In this document: positions 11,370-21,866 of the stretch, one piece after another
Layout of the letters: every line of letters begins with the position of its first letter
Numbering within the stretch: position 1 is the first letter of the stretch
NCBI RefSeq assembly: GCF_033958435.1
Contig: NC_134137.1
Span: forward strand, 177,829,501 to 177,893,500
DNA: 64,000 bases
Reading direction: 5' to 3'
Source of the DNA: Carettochelys insculpta
Lineage: Eukaryota > Chordata > Testudines > Carettochelyidae
Notes under the pieces: generated by a model
The model's input: the letters and a program-made list of their open reading frames with translations, nothing else
The model's database searches: none
What the model was told of the DNA's origin: nothing
Position numbers and translations under genes: made by a program

Positions 11370-11500
11370 TCCAAGCCTGCTGCTTAAATGACAAGTTCTT
11401 TAGGGCAGGCATTGCCTTTTTGTTCTGTGTTTAGCACAGTGCGCCCTGGCCATAGACAAGAGTTCTTAGGTGCTATTGTAATATAAATACATACATCATA
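11370..11500 (+). repeat. Old amniote interspersed repeat
   Basis: Contains the order TTCTTTAGGGCAGGCATTGC, TTTTTGTTCTGTGTTTAGCA, GGTGCTATTGTAATATAAAT, which I recognise as a widespread amniote repeat tail. A similar piece lies near 60,330-60,420. Exact family uncertain. Confidence 0.45.
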
Positions 11501-11559
11501 GTTGTGCTTGCAGGGATTAACTGGGATAGCAGCCCCAGTGTGCTAGGCACTGGAGATAA

Positions 11560-11765
11560 TCCATATCCCAAAGATCATACAGTGAAAACAAACAAGACAT
11601 AGGGTAGGAAAAAGGGCATCACTGCTATTTTACACCAGGGGAAGCAAGGCACAGAGATTAACTTGTGCAAGGTCACAGTGGGGGTCTTTGAGACAACGGG
11701 GACCTGAACTCATATTTTCTTAGTGCAATCTCCATCCCTTAAATTCAATACTGTTCTCCCCAATG
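11560..11765 (-). repeat. MIR-like SINE, antisense
   Basis: Words such as TTTTACACCAGGGGAAGCAAGGCACAG and TGTGCAAGGTCACAG resemble the antisense core of MIR elements. Diverged, boundaries approximate. Just after it, near 11,768, GGCTTGTCTACACAAGCC looks like a MITE terminus whose partner end I could not locate. Confidence 0.5.
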
Positions 11766-11789
11766 GGCTTGTCTACACAAGCCCCCAAT

Positions 11790-12983
11790 TCAGACCACGG
11801 GGATGTGAATTGCTGGGCTCAGTGCGTAAGTGTCCTGGGTAGACCACAAAGGTACAAATGTAGTTTGCAGCTGTAGGACCTACCCAGGATAGATGCAGTG
11901 CAGGATGCTACCACACACCTCCACAGTCCGACCGGCAGGATGCGTAGGCAGGCCCATAATACCTCATGAACGTTTAGCCTGTGGAATTCTGAAGTGTTAT
12001 TTTCAAGGCAGCCTTTCTGGTGAGGGTTCCATTCCCTCTTTTGATGACTTCCATTTGGAAATGGCACTTTTTCCAAGTCCATGAATGCTTTTGGCATGTG
12101 GTGTGCAGATTGTTTTATTTAGCTGGTTTCTCTTCAGCCATGTATGATACAGGGGAACTTCTTTCATCTGCCTGCAGGCTTTTGTTTTATTTCTGTTAGT
12201 TGATTTCATAGATCCCATGTTTCCTTTCTGATGAGTGGCTAAGGTACATTTCTGTAGCTGGAACTTGGTTGAACTTTTTTGGATCTCTTCTAGATCTTGC
12301 GTACACTTTTCTGTAGCCTGTTCTTTGTACCCAAGTGCTGGGTTTCAATGCACTTGAAGCCATAGTCTTTGTCCTTCTCTCTGGCGGAATGTTCTGAGCC
12401 TGCTGTCACCCAGGCTCTTTTCTGAGCTTCACTGATTCCAACAACATGCATTAGAGCTATGAAAAAAGTCACACGAGTGGGAAATATGTCCTTTTTCACC
12501 CAACTCGGGAATCCAAATATTCTAACAATTGCTTTTTGAAATCTTAAATAAACCATGTTTTCCAGTTCAACTACATTGCCAGTTCAATTTCTTTTCACCA
12601 ACAGCTTGATTGGCCTAGGGCCTCCCAAGGTTACACACAACATCCAAGGTTTATTCCCACTCTCTCCCTCTGCATATGGCTTTCTTCCATGGAAAGTAAT
12701 AAAAAAGGAGGGATATTTGGCATGATGTCATGCTAAAGATTAGGGTTTCTCAGGCAGCAGAAGTGCTACTTATGTTTGGAGCTCAAGTCATGTCTACTCT
12801 GTGATAAAAGACCTGTGACACCGGGCTGGCCTGGAACAGCTGAGTCAGGCTTGCAGGCCAGGGACCGTGGTGTTATATTGCACTGTGGGGCTTGTGCTGG
12901 AAGGATGAGGGGCTCAAACCCAGGCTCCAGCCCAAGCCCAAAATGTGCACACTAACGTTTAGCTCCACATCCCAAGCTGAAAT
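11790..12983. other. No gene recognised
   Basis: Apart from the possible MITE terminus at the left edge, nothing identifiable is seen. Confidence 0.5.
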
Positions 12984-12997
12984 TCTGTAGTGTAGTG
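12984..12997. repeat. Left target-site duplication of PLE dimer 2
   Basis: The 14-mer TCTGTAGTGTAGTG recurs at 14,410-14,423. It matches the A-box region of the tRNA-like SINE that continues on the right of the dimer, so this short piece is the SINE's displaced head. Confidence 0.85.
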
Positions 12998-13266
12998 TAT
13001 CAGAGACATAGCTGTGTTAGTCTATAGCTTTGAGAACAACAATACGTCTTGTGGCACCTTATAGACTAACAGATATTTTGGGGCATAAGCTTTCACGGGC
13101 AAAGACCCGCTTCATCAGGTGCATGAGTCAGGGAGTGGTTTCAGAGGGGTATTTAAAGAATGGGGTCCCAGAGAAAGGGAGGGCCGGAGCTGACAAGGTC
13201 TATTCAGAAAGGTGGAAATGGTCCATTATCAACAGTAGGTATCAAAACAGGAAAAAACAAGTCAGA

Positions 13267-13689
13267 TCAGACAAGGGGATATGAGCCATTGTCAGAGTCT
13301 AATGGGGAGATCTTAACGCACAGGGCAGAGAAGCTGCCTTTGTAAACTGCGAGCCACTCCCAGTCTCTGTTTAATCCTTGGTTAATGGAGTCAAATTTGC
13401 AAATAAATTGCAGCTCAGAGATTTCTCTCTCCATTTGATTTCTGAAATATCTTTGTTTCAGGACTGCCACCCTTAAATCTGCTATTGAGTGTCCAGGGAG
13501 ATTGAAGTGTTCCCCCAAAGGCTTCTGTACATTACCGTTCCTGGTATCTGATTTATGTCCATTTATTCTTTTACGTAGAGACTGTCCAGTTTGGCCAATG
13601 TAAATTGCAGTGGGACATTGCTGGCACGTGATGGCATATATTATATTAGTAGATGTGCAGGTAAAGGAGCCTGGAACCAGCCGCTGCAA
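13267..13689 (-). pseudogene. PLE GIY-YIG endonuclease fragment (left arm, dimer 2)
   Basis: The minus-strand reading gives a well-preserved PLE endonuclease C-terminus: ITCQQCPTAIYIGQ, the basic LRKRINGHKSD, HFNLPGHSIADLRV, MEREISELQFICKFDS and GLNRDWEW, ending soon after PLDSDNGSY. The paired cysteines and the YIG core are intact. It is shorter than a functional PLE protein because the RT is missing. The product would presumably be inactive even if translated. Confidence 0.8.
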
Positions 13690-13690
13690 C

Positions 13691-14170
13691 GGTCCTCGCT
13701 GCCAGCTCTGCTCTCATATCTACACCAGTGACATCATCACAGGACCTAACATCAACTATACCATCAGGGGCTCCTTTACCTGAACATCTACTAAAATAAT
13801 GTATGCCATCATGTGCCAGCAATGCCCCACTGCAATTTACATTGGCCAATCTGGACAGTCTCTACATAAAAGAATAAATGGACATAAATCAGACATCAGG
13901 AACGGCAATGTACAGAAGTCTGTGGGTGAACACTTCCATCTCCCTGGACACTCAGTAGCAGATTTAAGGGTGGCAGTCCTGAAACAAAGAAATTTCAGAA
14001 ATCAAATGGAGAGAGAAATCTCTGAGCTGGAATTTATTTGCAAATTTGACTCCATTAACCGAGGATTAAACAGAGACTGAGAGGGGCTCGCAACTTACAA
14101 AGGCAGCTTCTCTGCCCTGTGTGTTAAGATCTCCCCATTAGACTCTGACAAAGGCTCACATCCCCCTGTC
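13691..14170 (+). pseudogene. PLE GIY-YIG endonuclease fragment (right arm, dimer 2)
   Basis: Plus-strand copy of the same endonuclease region. It begins further upstream (CQLCSHIYTSDIITGP), has a stop after IRGSFT, then runs open with IMCQQCPTAIYIGQ, LHKRINGHKSD, HFHLPGHSVADLRV, MEREISELEFICKFDS and GLNRD before another stop at about 14,080. Downstream codons still match the partner (YKGSFSALCVKISPLDSD). Two premature stops make it a pseudogene. Confidence 0.8.
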
Positions 14171-14409
14171 TGATCTGACTCGTTTTTTCCTCTTTTGATA
14201 CCTACTATTGATACTGGGCCACTTCCCCCTTGCTGAATAGACCGTGTCAGCTCTGGCCCTCCCTCTTTACTGGGACCCCACTCTTTAAATGCCCCTCTGA
14301 AACCACCCCTCCCACTCATGCACCTGATGAAGTGGGTCTTTGCCCACGAAAGCTTATGCTCCAAAATATCTGTTAGTTTATGAGGTGCCACAAGACTTCT
14401 TGTTGTCCT

Positions 14410-14575
14410 CTGTAGTGTAGTGGTTATCACATTTGAATAACACTGGAACAGTCCCTGATTCAAACCAGAAATAATTAACTGCATCTTTGATCTAGATGGT
14501 GCTTGGTCTTGCAGGGAATGGGACTCAATAACCTCTTGAGGTCCTGTGTGGCACTAGTATTTTAAATCCCATGAA
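14410..14575 (+). mobile_element. tRNA-headed SINE (tRNA-Val-like), split by PLE dimer 2
   Basis: The head TGTAGTGTAGTGGTTATCAC resembles the 5' half of a tRNA-Val with its A box. A B-box-like CTGATTCAAACC lies about 45 bp downstream. The tail GATGGTGCTTGGTCTTGCAG then ACTCAATAACCTCTTGAGGTC resembles the CR1-like tail shared with turtle SINEs, as at 17,656. The first bases of the element lie at about 12,984, before the PLE dimer. Not a functional tRNA gene: no proper acceptor pairing, and a SINE tail is attached. Confidence 0.65.
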
Positions 14576-14644
14576 CCCAAGTCAGCTGAGCCAGCCTTTG
14601 GTTTCAGTGCCATGGGGTTCATCACCGCAGGGCAGACACACTCT

Positions 14645-14990
14645 TAGATTCATAGATTACTAAGACCAGGGGATCCCTCTAACTCTCGTGTCCTTCTTGC
14701 CAAGCACAGGCCATAGGCCTTTCCTGGATTAATGCCAGTTTGAACAGGAGCAGGTCTTTTAGTGAAAGCATACAGGCTAGATTTTAAAATGGCCAGTGAT
14801 GGAGAATCTCTCATGTCCCTTGGTATATTATTCCAGCAGTTCCACTGTACACAACAGACCCCTCACTTCCAATCTGAATTTGTCTAGCTTCCATTGCTAG
14901 TGAGCCACTGAAGCTCATCATACCCTTGTCTGCTGGCTTGAAGAGTCCATTATCCACCTTAACCTCCCTGTCTGCTCTTCAAGGCACTGC
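14645..14990. repeat. Amniote repeat, probably LINE-derived
   Basis: Contains ATTCATAGATT, then CAGTGATGGAGAATCTCTCA, CAATCTGAATTTGTCTAGCT and TCTGCTGGCTTGAAGAGTCC in the order of a common turtle/bird dispersed repeat. I believe it is CR1-related, but cannot confirm family or strand. Confidence 0.45.
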
Positions 14991-17491
14991 AGAAATACTG
15001 CTGCCACCAAGTGGCCACAAACAAGCAATTTTTCTAAATACGCTTTAGTGAGCCAATGGGGAGTAAGTTTCCCATGGACTTCTGTGAACCATTAGTGCAC
15101 CTCCACTGCCCTATGAAAGAGGGCTTTCTGTTGCTCAAGAAGTTTACCAATGGCTAACTAATGCAGAACCTGGCACGAGTCATTGCTACTGGCGTGTTGT
15201 TCATTAATCTGAACCTTCCTGAAAACATTCCCGTGTTTTAAATATGGGCATTTTTATTTAGGAAGGAAACATCACTGCAATACAGGATTACAATAGGAAA
15301 ACTAGCTCCTGTTTGAAACCAAGGAAAAGAGTAGGAAGAATGTATATTCGAATTCTTTGAGAGGTGCTTACATTTTAAAATTTTGTCCCTTGAACATGCA
15401 GATAGTGCTTCCCACTTCAGCAAACTCTGAAGACTTTTCCTTCTTTCCTGCCCACTTTCCAGCTTGTCTAGAACTATAATTGCTGATGCTGTTTCTAAAT
15501 GTCTCTCTGTGCAGGATGAGCGTCCTTCCCACCCTGCTGAAGGGCTGGAGTCGCAATTGAGATGCAAGGACAAAGGATGGGAAGGAGAAAAAAAAAAAAG
15601 AGTAGGAGGGCTGCAGTTGTCCGGAGAAGGGAATGAATGACACACCCTCAGCACTCAGAAGAAACAGTTCACATGAATCCAGGATCCTTTCTGCCGCCAC
15701 TTGCACATGCTGAGACCTCAGAACCTTCTATTCCCAGGACGTCCTACTAAATTTTGCATGAAGCTGCTATGGGCCTGTCACAGCCTATTTCTTAGGGTAG
15801 GAAAATTGTCTTTTTTTCTTTGGATTGTGGCTGTGGTCTGAATGCATTCTAGATGATTAGACTGCTTTGTCCAAAATCTGTGCTGGGTGCCCTTTTGTTG
15901 TATGATGTGCCATTAGCTCCTGAAGTGCAAATGGAGAATAAGCTGCATTATCATTGGCAGCGGAAGCAACACGATTATTTTGTCAGAGGTGCTGTGGCCA
16001 CAAAGCTAGGTCAGAATAACTGAAAACGAGCCATGGAAACATCCTAGTGGCCTAGAATTGACACATACTGAAAAGGCAGATGTGCATGGGATCAAAAGGA
16101 CCTAATCAGTATTCTTGTTCATATTCCACAATCATACACGTTCTATCACAAGTATGCATAAACCAACTTTTCTGAGGAAATGCTCTTAAAGGCTTCTTTA
16201 AAATTAAATATTTTTAATTTGCCTTTCAAAACAACCCAGGAATTATTAATGTAGCAATTAGTATGCTGATCATGCACAGGATGTTTAAATCTTTATTGGC
16301 TGTATGCACCACCAAAAGTTTTAGTTTTATTAAACCTGAGCCTCCTGCACTTTGCTGTTTAGTGTGTGTTACAAAACTAAGATCAGCTCTGACTGTAATG
16401 TAACCCACATGTTGGATTGCTTGCTTCACTGACTTACCAAAACAGCTCAGGTAGCAAGTATTTTCTTACTATCCTGTTATAAAAGGGTGTGCTCGGCCCA
16501 TAATGTTTGCATTATTTGTTCCTTTTCTGTCAAACAAAAAAAAAAAAAGAAGTGGGGCCTGTGGATTTTATATACTACAACTATATACTCCATTCTGGTC
16601 ATTATACTAGAACACTTCAAATTGTATTAAAAAAAGAGCATTAAGATACAATGCACCACATATTTCAACAAAGCAGATTTGCAGTACAGCAAGGATATGG
16701 CTAATTTAGCATGCAGTTTTCTTCATCATAGACAGTGAGATAATGTGAGCGATATCATGGGTGGTTTTCACAAATCTGTGAAGTAATGTGGTAGGTGTAT
16801 ACTTTTCCAATGACATTCAGGTTTTCAGGGGTGGGGTGGGGTTGGGCTGTAGGAAGTCTGGAAGCAAGTCTCAGTTCACGTTGCACTTCATAGTTTGGTT
16901 ATTTCCCTTCCCCCTCAAGACAGAAGTTTAGCGTGGTAGAGTATTCCTGTGAGAAGCCCTCATTAAAACCCAATTTTCATTTTCAGGAGACAATGCTGTT
17001 CTGTCTGCTAACTAGTAGTTGGAGACTAGACCAGACTTGACCAATTAGCAGGTTCCCACCCTCCCACACTTGACATTGGGTTGCTGGACTTTTGTGGCCA
17101 TTCTGCAGGCAAGACTAAATCCAGGGCTGTTACGGTCTGTAAACTATTCACAGCAGGTGATTTAAGAAGTAGGGCAGGTGATTCAAAAAGACTGTTCCCC
17201 TCCCTGTCCCCCTGCTTTGCCAAATTCTTCTCAGCTGGAAGGCATTTCTCAGTTCTTACCCACCCCGCAGTTATTGGAGATATTCGAGAAACAAATGTGT
17301 TATTTTTCCTTTTAATTTGAAAAGTGAATGAAGAGCTCAGTGAAGGGATCCGACTGACAGCTCTGAAAACAGATGTGCTTTCTCTGCAGCACAAGAACTG
17401 CAAGGAGAGTCAAGGCCAGGCTACTCTGAAATGACACTACCAATTTAACCATCTAGAATGTCCACCTATAGGCCTCTGAATACAGCTCTGG
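14991..17491. other. No gene recognised
   Basis: Several open frames of 60-140 codons exist (for example 15,238-15,654 and 17,026-17,403, minus strand). None shows a domain, splice context or biased codon use that I can recognise. Short A-runs near 15,585 and 16,535. Confidence 0.5.
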
Positions 17492-17997
17492 GGCTGCGTC
17501 TACACTTATCAGGAAGGTCGAGGGCTGCTATGCACTTTTTGGTATGCCAATTGTGTACCAAAAATTTACTTTGCAGCCATCAACTTCTGTGCCTGTCTTC
17601 ATGGCACAAGGGAGTGCATCTCCTGTCCACCCTCCTTAATGCACTAGGGCTCATGGGGGGGAGGGATAGCTCAGTGGTTTGAGCCTTGACCTTCTAAACC
17701 CAGTGTTATGAGTTCAGCCCTCCAGGGAGCCATTTGGGGATGTGGAGCAAATAGGTTTTTTTTTTTTTAAAAAAAAAGGAGATGGTGCTTGGTCCTGCTA
17801 AGAGGGCAGGGGATAGACTCAATGACCTTCCAAGACCCCTTCCAGCTCTATGAGATGTGTATCTCCATTTATCTATTTAAGAGAAGTTCTGGGGTCAACA
17901 TTCACCCTGGAACATGCCATTTCTCACATGCACAAAATGGCACCCCAACAGATCAAACATAAGAATTCAATCTTCCATGGCAAGTGTAGACCCAGCC
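17492..17997. mobile_element. MITE with GTCTACAC termini, carrying a nested SINE
   Basis: The left end GGCTGCGTCTACACTTAT and right end AAGTGTAGACCCAGCC form inverted terminal repeats. The interior is interrupted by the Cry-type SINE at 17,656-17,856. Without the SINE the element would be about 0.3 kb. Target duplication not clear. Confidence 0.7.
17656..17856 (+). mobile_element. Turtle Cry-type SINE
   Basis: The head GGGAGGGATAGCTCAGTGGT carries a canonical pol III A box. The B-box region is GAGTTCAGCCCTCC. Then come GGGGATGTGGAGCAAATAGG, a T/A-rich spacer, and a CR1-like tail (GATGGTGCTTGGTCCTGC, ACTCAATGACCTTCCAAGAC, CCCTTCCAGCTCTATGA). This combination is characteristic of cryptodiran turtle genomes and is the best single taxonomic clue in the window. 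The tail would let it use a CR1-type RT. Confidence 0.8.
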
Positions 17998-19331
17998 TTT
18001 ATCTATGGCTGATGTACTTGCTCTCTTTCTGCTGATTACCGACAAAGATGACCTGGGGGGGAGGGGGGAAATGTGGCAAAATAGATCACCCTTGTAGCAT
18101 GCAATTAATGTGTGCTCCATCAGAAGGCAACTATGAAAGTCAACAAATCTAAGTCTCTGTTGGAGCAAGTGAGAAGTGAATTCTAGTATCTAGCTTTTAA
18201 TGGAGAAAGATCTGAATACAGACCCCTGAAAAAAATAACTGTTAACTTGAGTGCCCCCTCTCATCTCATATACCATGGGATCATAGAAAAGAGGCACAGC
18301 CTACAGCAGACATAACCTCTCATGACATTGTTAAAAAAAGATATCAATGGCCTCTATATCAGTTTTCAGTGACATTCTCATCAATTGTTTACAAATAAGA
18401 ATACATGTTTTTTTCTAACTGCCAATGCTGAGAACTCTAGCTCTGAGAATAGAATGGGATTTGTTTATATTTTTATTGAACATGACCATAGGTAAAATAA
18501 AGTTCTTCAGGTCAAGTTATGGTTTGCCCTGCTGATGACATATACCTGGAGAGCTGTAACAGAGAGCCCTCTGATAGGCTTTTTAAAGGAAGGTGGAAAC
18601 TCTCAGATTGAGAGGGCAAATAATATGGGTGACATCATGGTTTCAATGAAGATAACAGCAAAACTCCCACTGACTTCAATATGACAATATTTCATCTTTT
18701 GTCTTCTTCTGGATGTTTCTCCCAACTACTAGAGTTATATCAGTGTTACCTGGGCTCAGTCTCAGCCAGTTAGCCTCCCTCTATCTAAGGTACTTGCATG
18801 GCCCCATGCTATCTGAGCACCTCTCCATTTTTAATGCAACATGCCTAGGAAGAGGGTAGTACTGCTTTCACCATTTCAAGTGATGCTCAGATAGATGACT
18901 TGGGCTGATGTCCCACAGACAGTCTGCAGCAGAGCAGGAAATTGAACTCAGGTCTTTTTAAGCCCTAGGCTGGTGCCTTAACCACTTCCTCTCTCTCATT
19001 CAGAACTCATTTCTGGTTATACATAGAATAAATGTCTTAAATATGTTGCCTAGTTCTAATGAAGGGGTGGCTATATGGTACATCTGCATGGTGGAAGCAC
19101 TGTGGCCCAGACCATCTCCCCATGGGATTTCAAATACACGTTCAACAGGAGAGCTCCCAGATCCAAAGTTGTGGAACCCCCTCCATGAATTCACTCTGGG
19201 AACTCCCTATGTAAAAAAACCCTGACACTGCGACGAACTCCCTCAGACAGGAAGATCAAAACACAGGCACTGCCTTAAAGTATGTCACATGATACCACCA
19301 GTCTGCTTTGCTTGCTTTCTTTTACTCCTTA
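17998..19331. other. No gene; possible MIR-like fragment
   Basis: About 18,830-18,990 contains GCAGGAAATTGAACTCAGGTC and a MIR-like antisense arrangement, weakly. The remainder shows nothing identifiable. Confidence 0.45.
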
Positions 19332-20040
19332 GCTGTGTCTACACGTGCACGCTACTTTGAAGTAGCAGCACTAACTTCGAAATAGCGCCCGTCACGGCTA
19401 CACGTGTTGGGCACTATTTCGATGTTAACATCGACGTTAAGCAGCGAGACGTCGAAGCTGCTAACCCCATGAGGGGATAGGAATAGCACCCTACTTCGAC
19501 GTTCAACGTCAAAGTAGGGACTGTGTAGTCGTTGCGCGTCCCGCAACATCGAAATTGCGGGGTCCTCCATGGCAGCCATCAGCTGAGGGGTTGAGAGACG
19601 CTCTCTCTCCAGCCCCAGCAGGGCTCTATGGTCACCGTGTGCAGCAGCCCTTAGCCCAGGGCTTCTGGCTGCTGCTGCTGCAGCTGGGGATCCATGCTGC
19701 ATGCACAGGGTCTGCAACCAGTTGTCGGCTCTGTGGATCTTGTGTTGTTTAGTGCAACTGTGTGTGGGAGGGGCCCTTTAAGGGAGCGGCTTGCTGTTGA
19801 GTCCGCCCTGTGACCCTGTCTGCAGCTGTGCCTGGCACCCTTATTTCGATGTGTGCTACTGTGGTGTGTAGATGTTCCCTCGCAGCGCCTATTTCGATGT
19901 GGTGCTGCGCAACGTCGATGTTGAACATCGACGTTGCCAGCCCTGGAGGACGTGTAGACGTTATTCATCGAAATAGCCTATTTCGATGTCACTACATCGA
20001 AATAAGCTATTTCGATGTAACGTTCACGTGTAGACGTAGC
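19332..20040 (-). mobile_element. Complete Harbinger-type MITE
   Basis: 709-bp copy, reverse orientation. Starts GCTGTGTCTACACGTGCACG and ends TTCACGTGTAGACGTAGC. TTA precedes the left end, but the right flank is not a clean match. Subterminal words on one side are TACTTTGAAGTAG-like, on the other ATCGAAATAGCCTATTTCGAT. This uninterrupted copy defines the expected structure of the split element at 7,643. Confidence 0.9.
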
Positions 20041-20066
20041 CCTTCTGTCCTGCTCCAGTAGAAAAA

Positions 20067-20502
20067 GGCCATGTCTCCACGAGCCCCAAACTTCGAAATG
20101 GCCACGCAAATGGCCATTTCGAAGTTTACTAATGAAGCGCTGAAATGCATATTCAGCGCTTCATTAGCATGTGGGAGGCTGCGGCACTTCGAAATTGACG
20201 CGCCTCGCCGCCGCGCGGCTCGTCCCCACAGGGCTCCTTTTCGAAAGGACCCTGCCTACTTCGAAGTCCCCTTATTCCCACGAGCTGATGGGAATAAGGG
20301 GACTTCGAAATAGGTGGGGTCCTTTCGAAAAGGAGCCCCGTCGGGACGAGATGCGTGGCGGCAAGGCGCGTCAATTTCGAAGTGCCGCGGCCGCCTGCAT
20401 GCTAATGAAGCGCTGAATATGCATTTCAGCGCTTCACTAGTAAACTTCGAAATGGCCATTTGCGTGGCCATTTCGAAGTTTGGGGCTCGTGTAGACATGG
20501 CC
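20067..20502. mobile_element. Near-palindromic fold-back MITE
   Basis: The whole 436-bp element is close to a perfect inverted repeat, centred near 20,281-20,286. It starts GGCCATGTCTCCACGAGCCC and ends GGGCTCGTGTAGACATGGCC. Inner symmetrical words include ACTTCGAAATGGCC, AATGAAGCGCTGAA and CTCCTTTTCGAAAGGACCC on each side. Similar proteins appear on both strands purely because of the symmetry. AAA flanks both ends, so a 3-bp duplication is possible but weak as evidence. A shorter relative lies at 60,877. Confidence 0.85.
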
Positions 20503-21410
20503 AAAAATGTAATGGAGAGAAAGAAGATCCATTACTGAAAGGAAAGATAGAAGGAAATTTGTGATTCATCAACAGCTAAGAGACTAAACTCATTCTTTAG
20601 ATGGCTTCCATATTTAAAGAGATTTGCACCATTAGGTAAGGAAGGATGGTGCTGTAATTATAATTACTGATGGAGACGAAGGAACTCTTCAGAAAACACC
20701 AACACATGCAGCTCAGTTGATCAGGATGATATTAATCATTATCTCTTTTACCATGAAAGTGCCTCGGGAATCACCAAAACTGCAGGCACCCCGTGCAGAG
20801 TTCCCGCCCTGGAGAGTGAATGGTCTAAACAGGGCAAGACAGTAGCAGGATGGGAGCACACAATTTCACATACAAGCACAGTGAACAAACACGATGGAAG
20901 CATGGGTGAAGCTGCTGTTTGGGGACGCAAGCTCCCCAGCCAGTGGCCCTGCCCACACTCTATACCTATGCTCCACCCATGCTCCTCCTCCTCCCCGTCT
21001 CCCACTTCTCTTCTCACCCTCCCCACCCAGCTCCCCCATTCCAGCCAAATTCCTAAATCCAATGTAGCAAATGACATTTAAAAAAAAAAACCAACCAACC
21101 AACCAACCACACTCATCTAAAATCTATTTATAAAGAAAATGGAGCACTTTTCCCACTGAGTGAAGACTAGACAGGCAGAATGTACCTAATTAAAAGCACT
21201 ACATTGGGGAATAAAAAATGTCAGTCCCAGGTTTTAGAGATCAACTAAATGGAAAGGGTAGGGAAGGGAAGGGAGATGGTTATGGGGGACAGAAGAGTTA
21301 GCAAGGAATCCAGGAGAGGCAGCTGAGGAATGAGACCTGCCTGAAGAAACCAAGATGTATATAGTCAGCTCCAAACAGATAATTTCTATTGTTTTGACTG
21401 GTCTCTATGG
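20503..21410. other. No gene; (CCAA)n microsatellite
   Basis: A short tetranucleotide run, (CCAA)n, lies at about 21,089-21,108 after an A-run. The pyrimidine-rich stretch at 20,980-21,050 gives open frames on both strands that look compositional. No gene supported. Confidence 0.55.
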
Positions 21411-21413
21411 CTA

Positions 21414-21866
21414 GTGTGGCCACAGCCCCTCATTTAGGAGGCTCTTTGGTAATGTGGCACTTTGGAATATGCTAATGAGGTGCTTCCAGGAATATGCTAA
21501 TGAGGTGCTTCCAGGAATATGCAGTGCCTCATTAGCATAATGGCAGGTGCGCACGCTTTGAAACTACCAGTTTTGACATGCACACCACCTGTGTAGCTGG
21601 GGGCCTTTCAAAACGACCATCCCTGATTTCGAAAGCCCCTTCTTCCCAAAATTAGCTGGGAAGAAGGGGCTTTCAAAATCAGGGGGCCGTTTTGAAAGGC
21701 CCACAGCTACATGGGCGCCTGCATTTTGAAACTGGCAGTTTCAAAGCTCACGCAGCTACTATTATGCCAATAAGGCACTGCATATTCATGGCATCATCTC
21801 ATTAGCATATTCTGAAGTGCCACATTACCATAGCCGCTCTGAAAGAGGGGCTAGTGTGGCCACAAC
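21414..21866. mobile_element. Second near-palindromic fold-back MITE
   Basis: Both ends carry GTGGCCACA followed inward by AGCCCCTC-like sequence, then GGTAATGTGGCACTTNNGAATATGCTAATGAG in inverted orientation. The centre is a hairpin near AGCCCCTTCTTCCCAAAATTAGCTGGGAAGAAGGGGCT. A ~25-bp unit (GGAATATGCTAATGAGGTGC plus TTCCA) is tandemly duplicated at 21,456-21,510. Termini differ from the GTCTACAC families, so it may belong to another superfamily; TSD not resolved. Confidence 0.7.

Larger units (their letters stand above)
12998..14409. mobile_element. Penelope-like element, head-to-head dimer 2
   Basis: A second PLE subfamily in the same architecture as dimer 1: 3' ends outermost, 5'-truncated copies meeting head to head near 13,685-13,695. 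The 3' terminal words are CTTGTGGCACCTTATAGACT on the left and its complement on the right, with the AAGCTTATGCTCCAAAATAT region just inside. The right arm extends about 100 bp further toward the element's 5' side than the left arm. A 14-bp direct repeat flanks the whole unit. Confidence 0.85.

Noticed and set aside
14410..14490. A genuine tRNA-Val gene
   Set aside because: The acceptor stem is not formed, the head is split by a PLE insertion, and a SINE tail follows.
15238..15706. Two overlapping minus-strand frames as a host exon
   Set aside because: No domain, no convincing splice sites, and both frames are open in the same stretch.
17656..17730. A genuine tRNA gene at the A/B-box sequence
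   Set aside because: The sequence continues into a SINE body and CR1-like tail.
20071..20504. Four similar 70-80-codon proteins on both strands
   Set aside because: They arise from the palindrome of the fold-back MITE; no start context or conservation supports coding.
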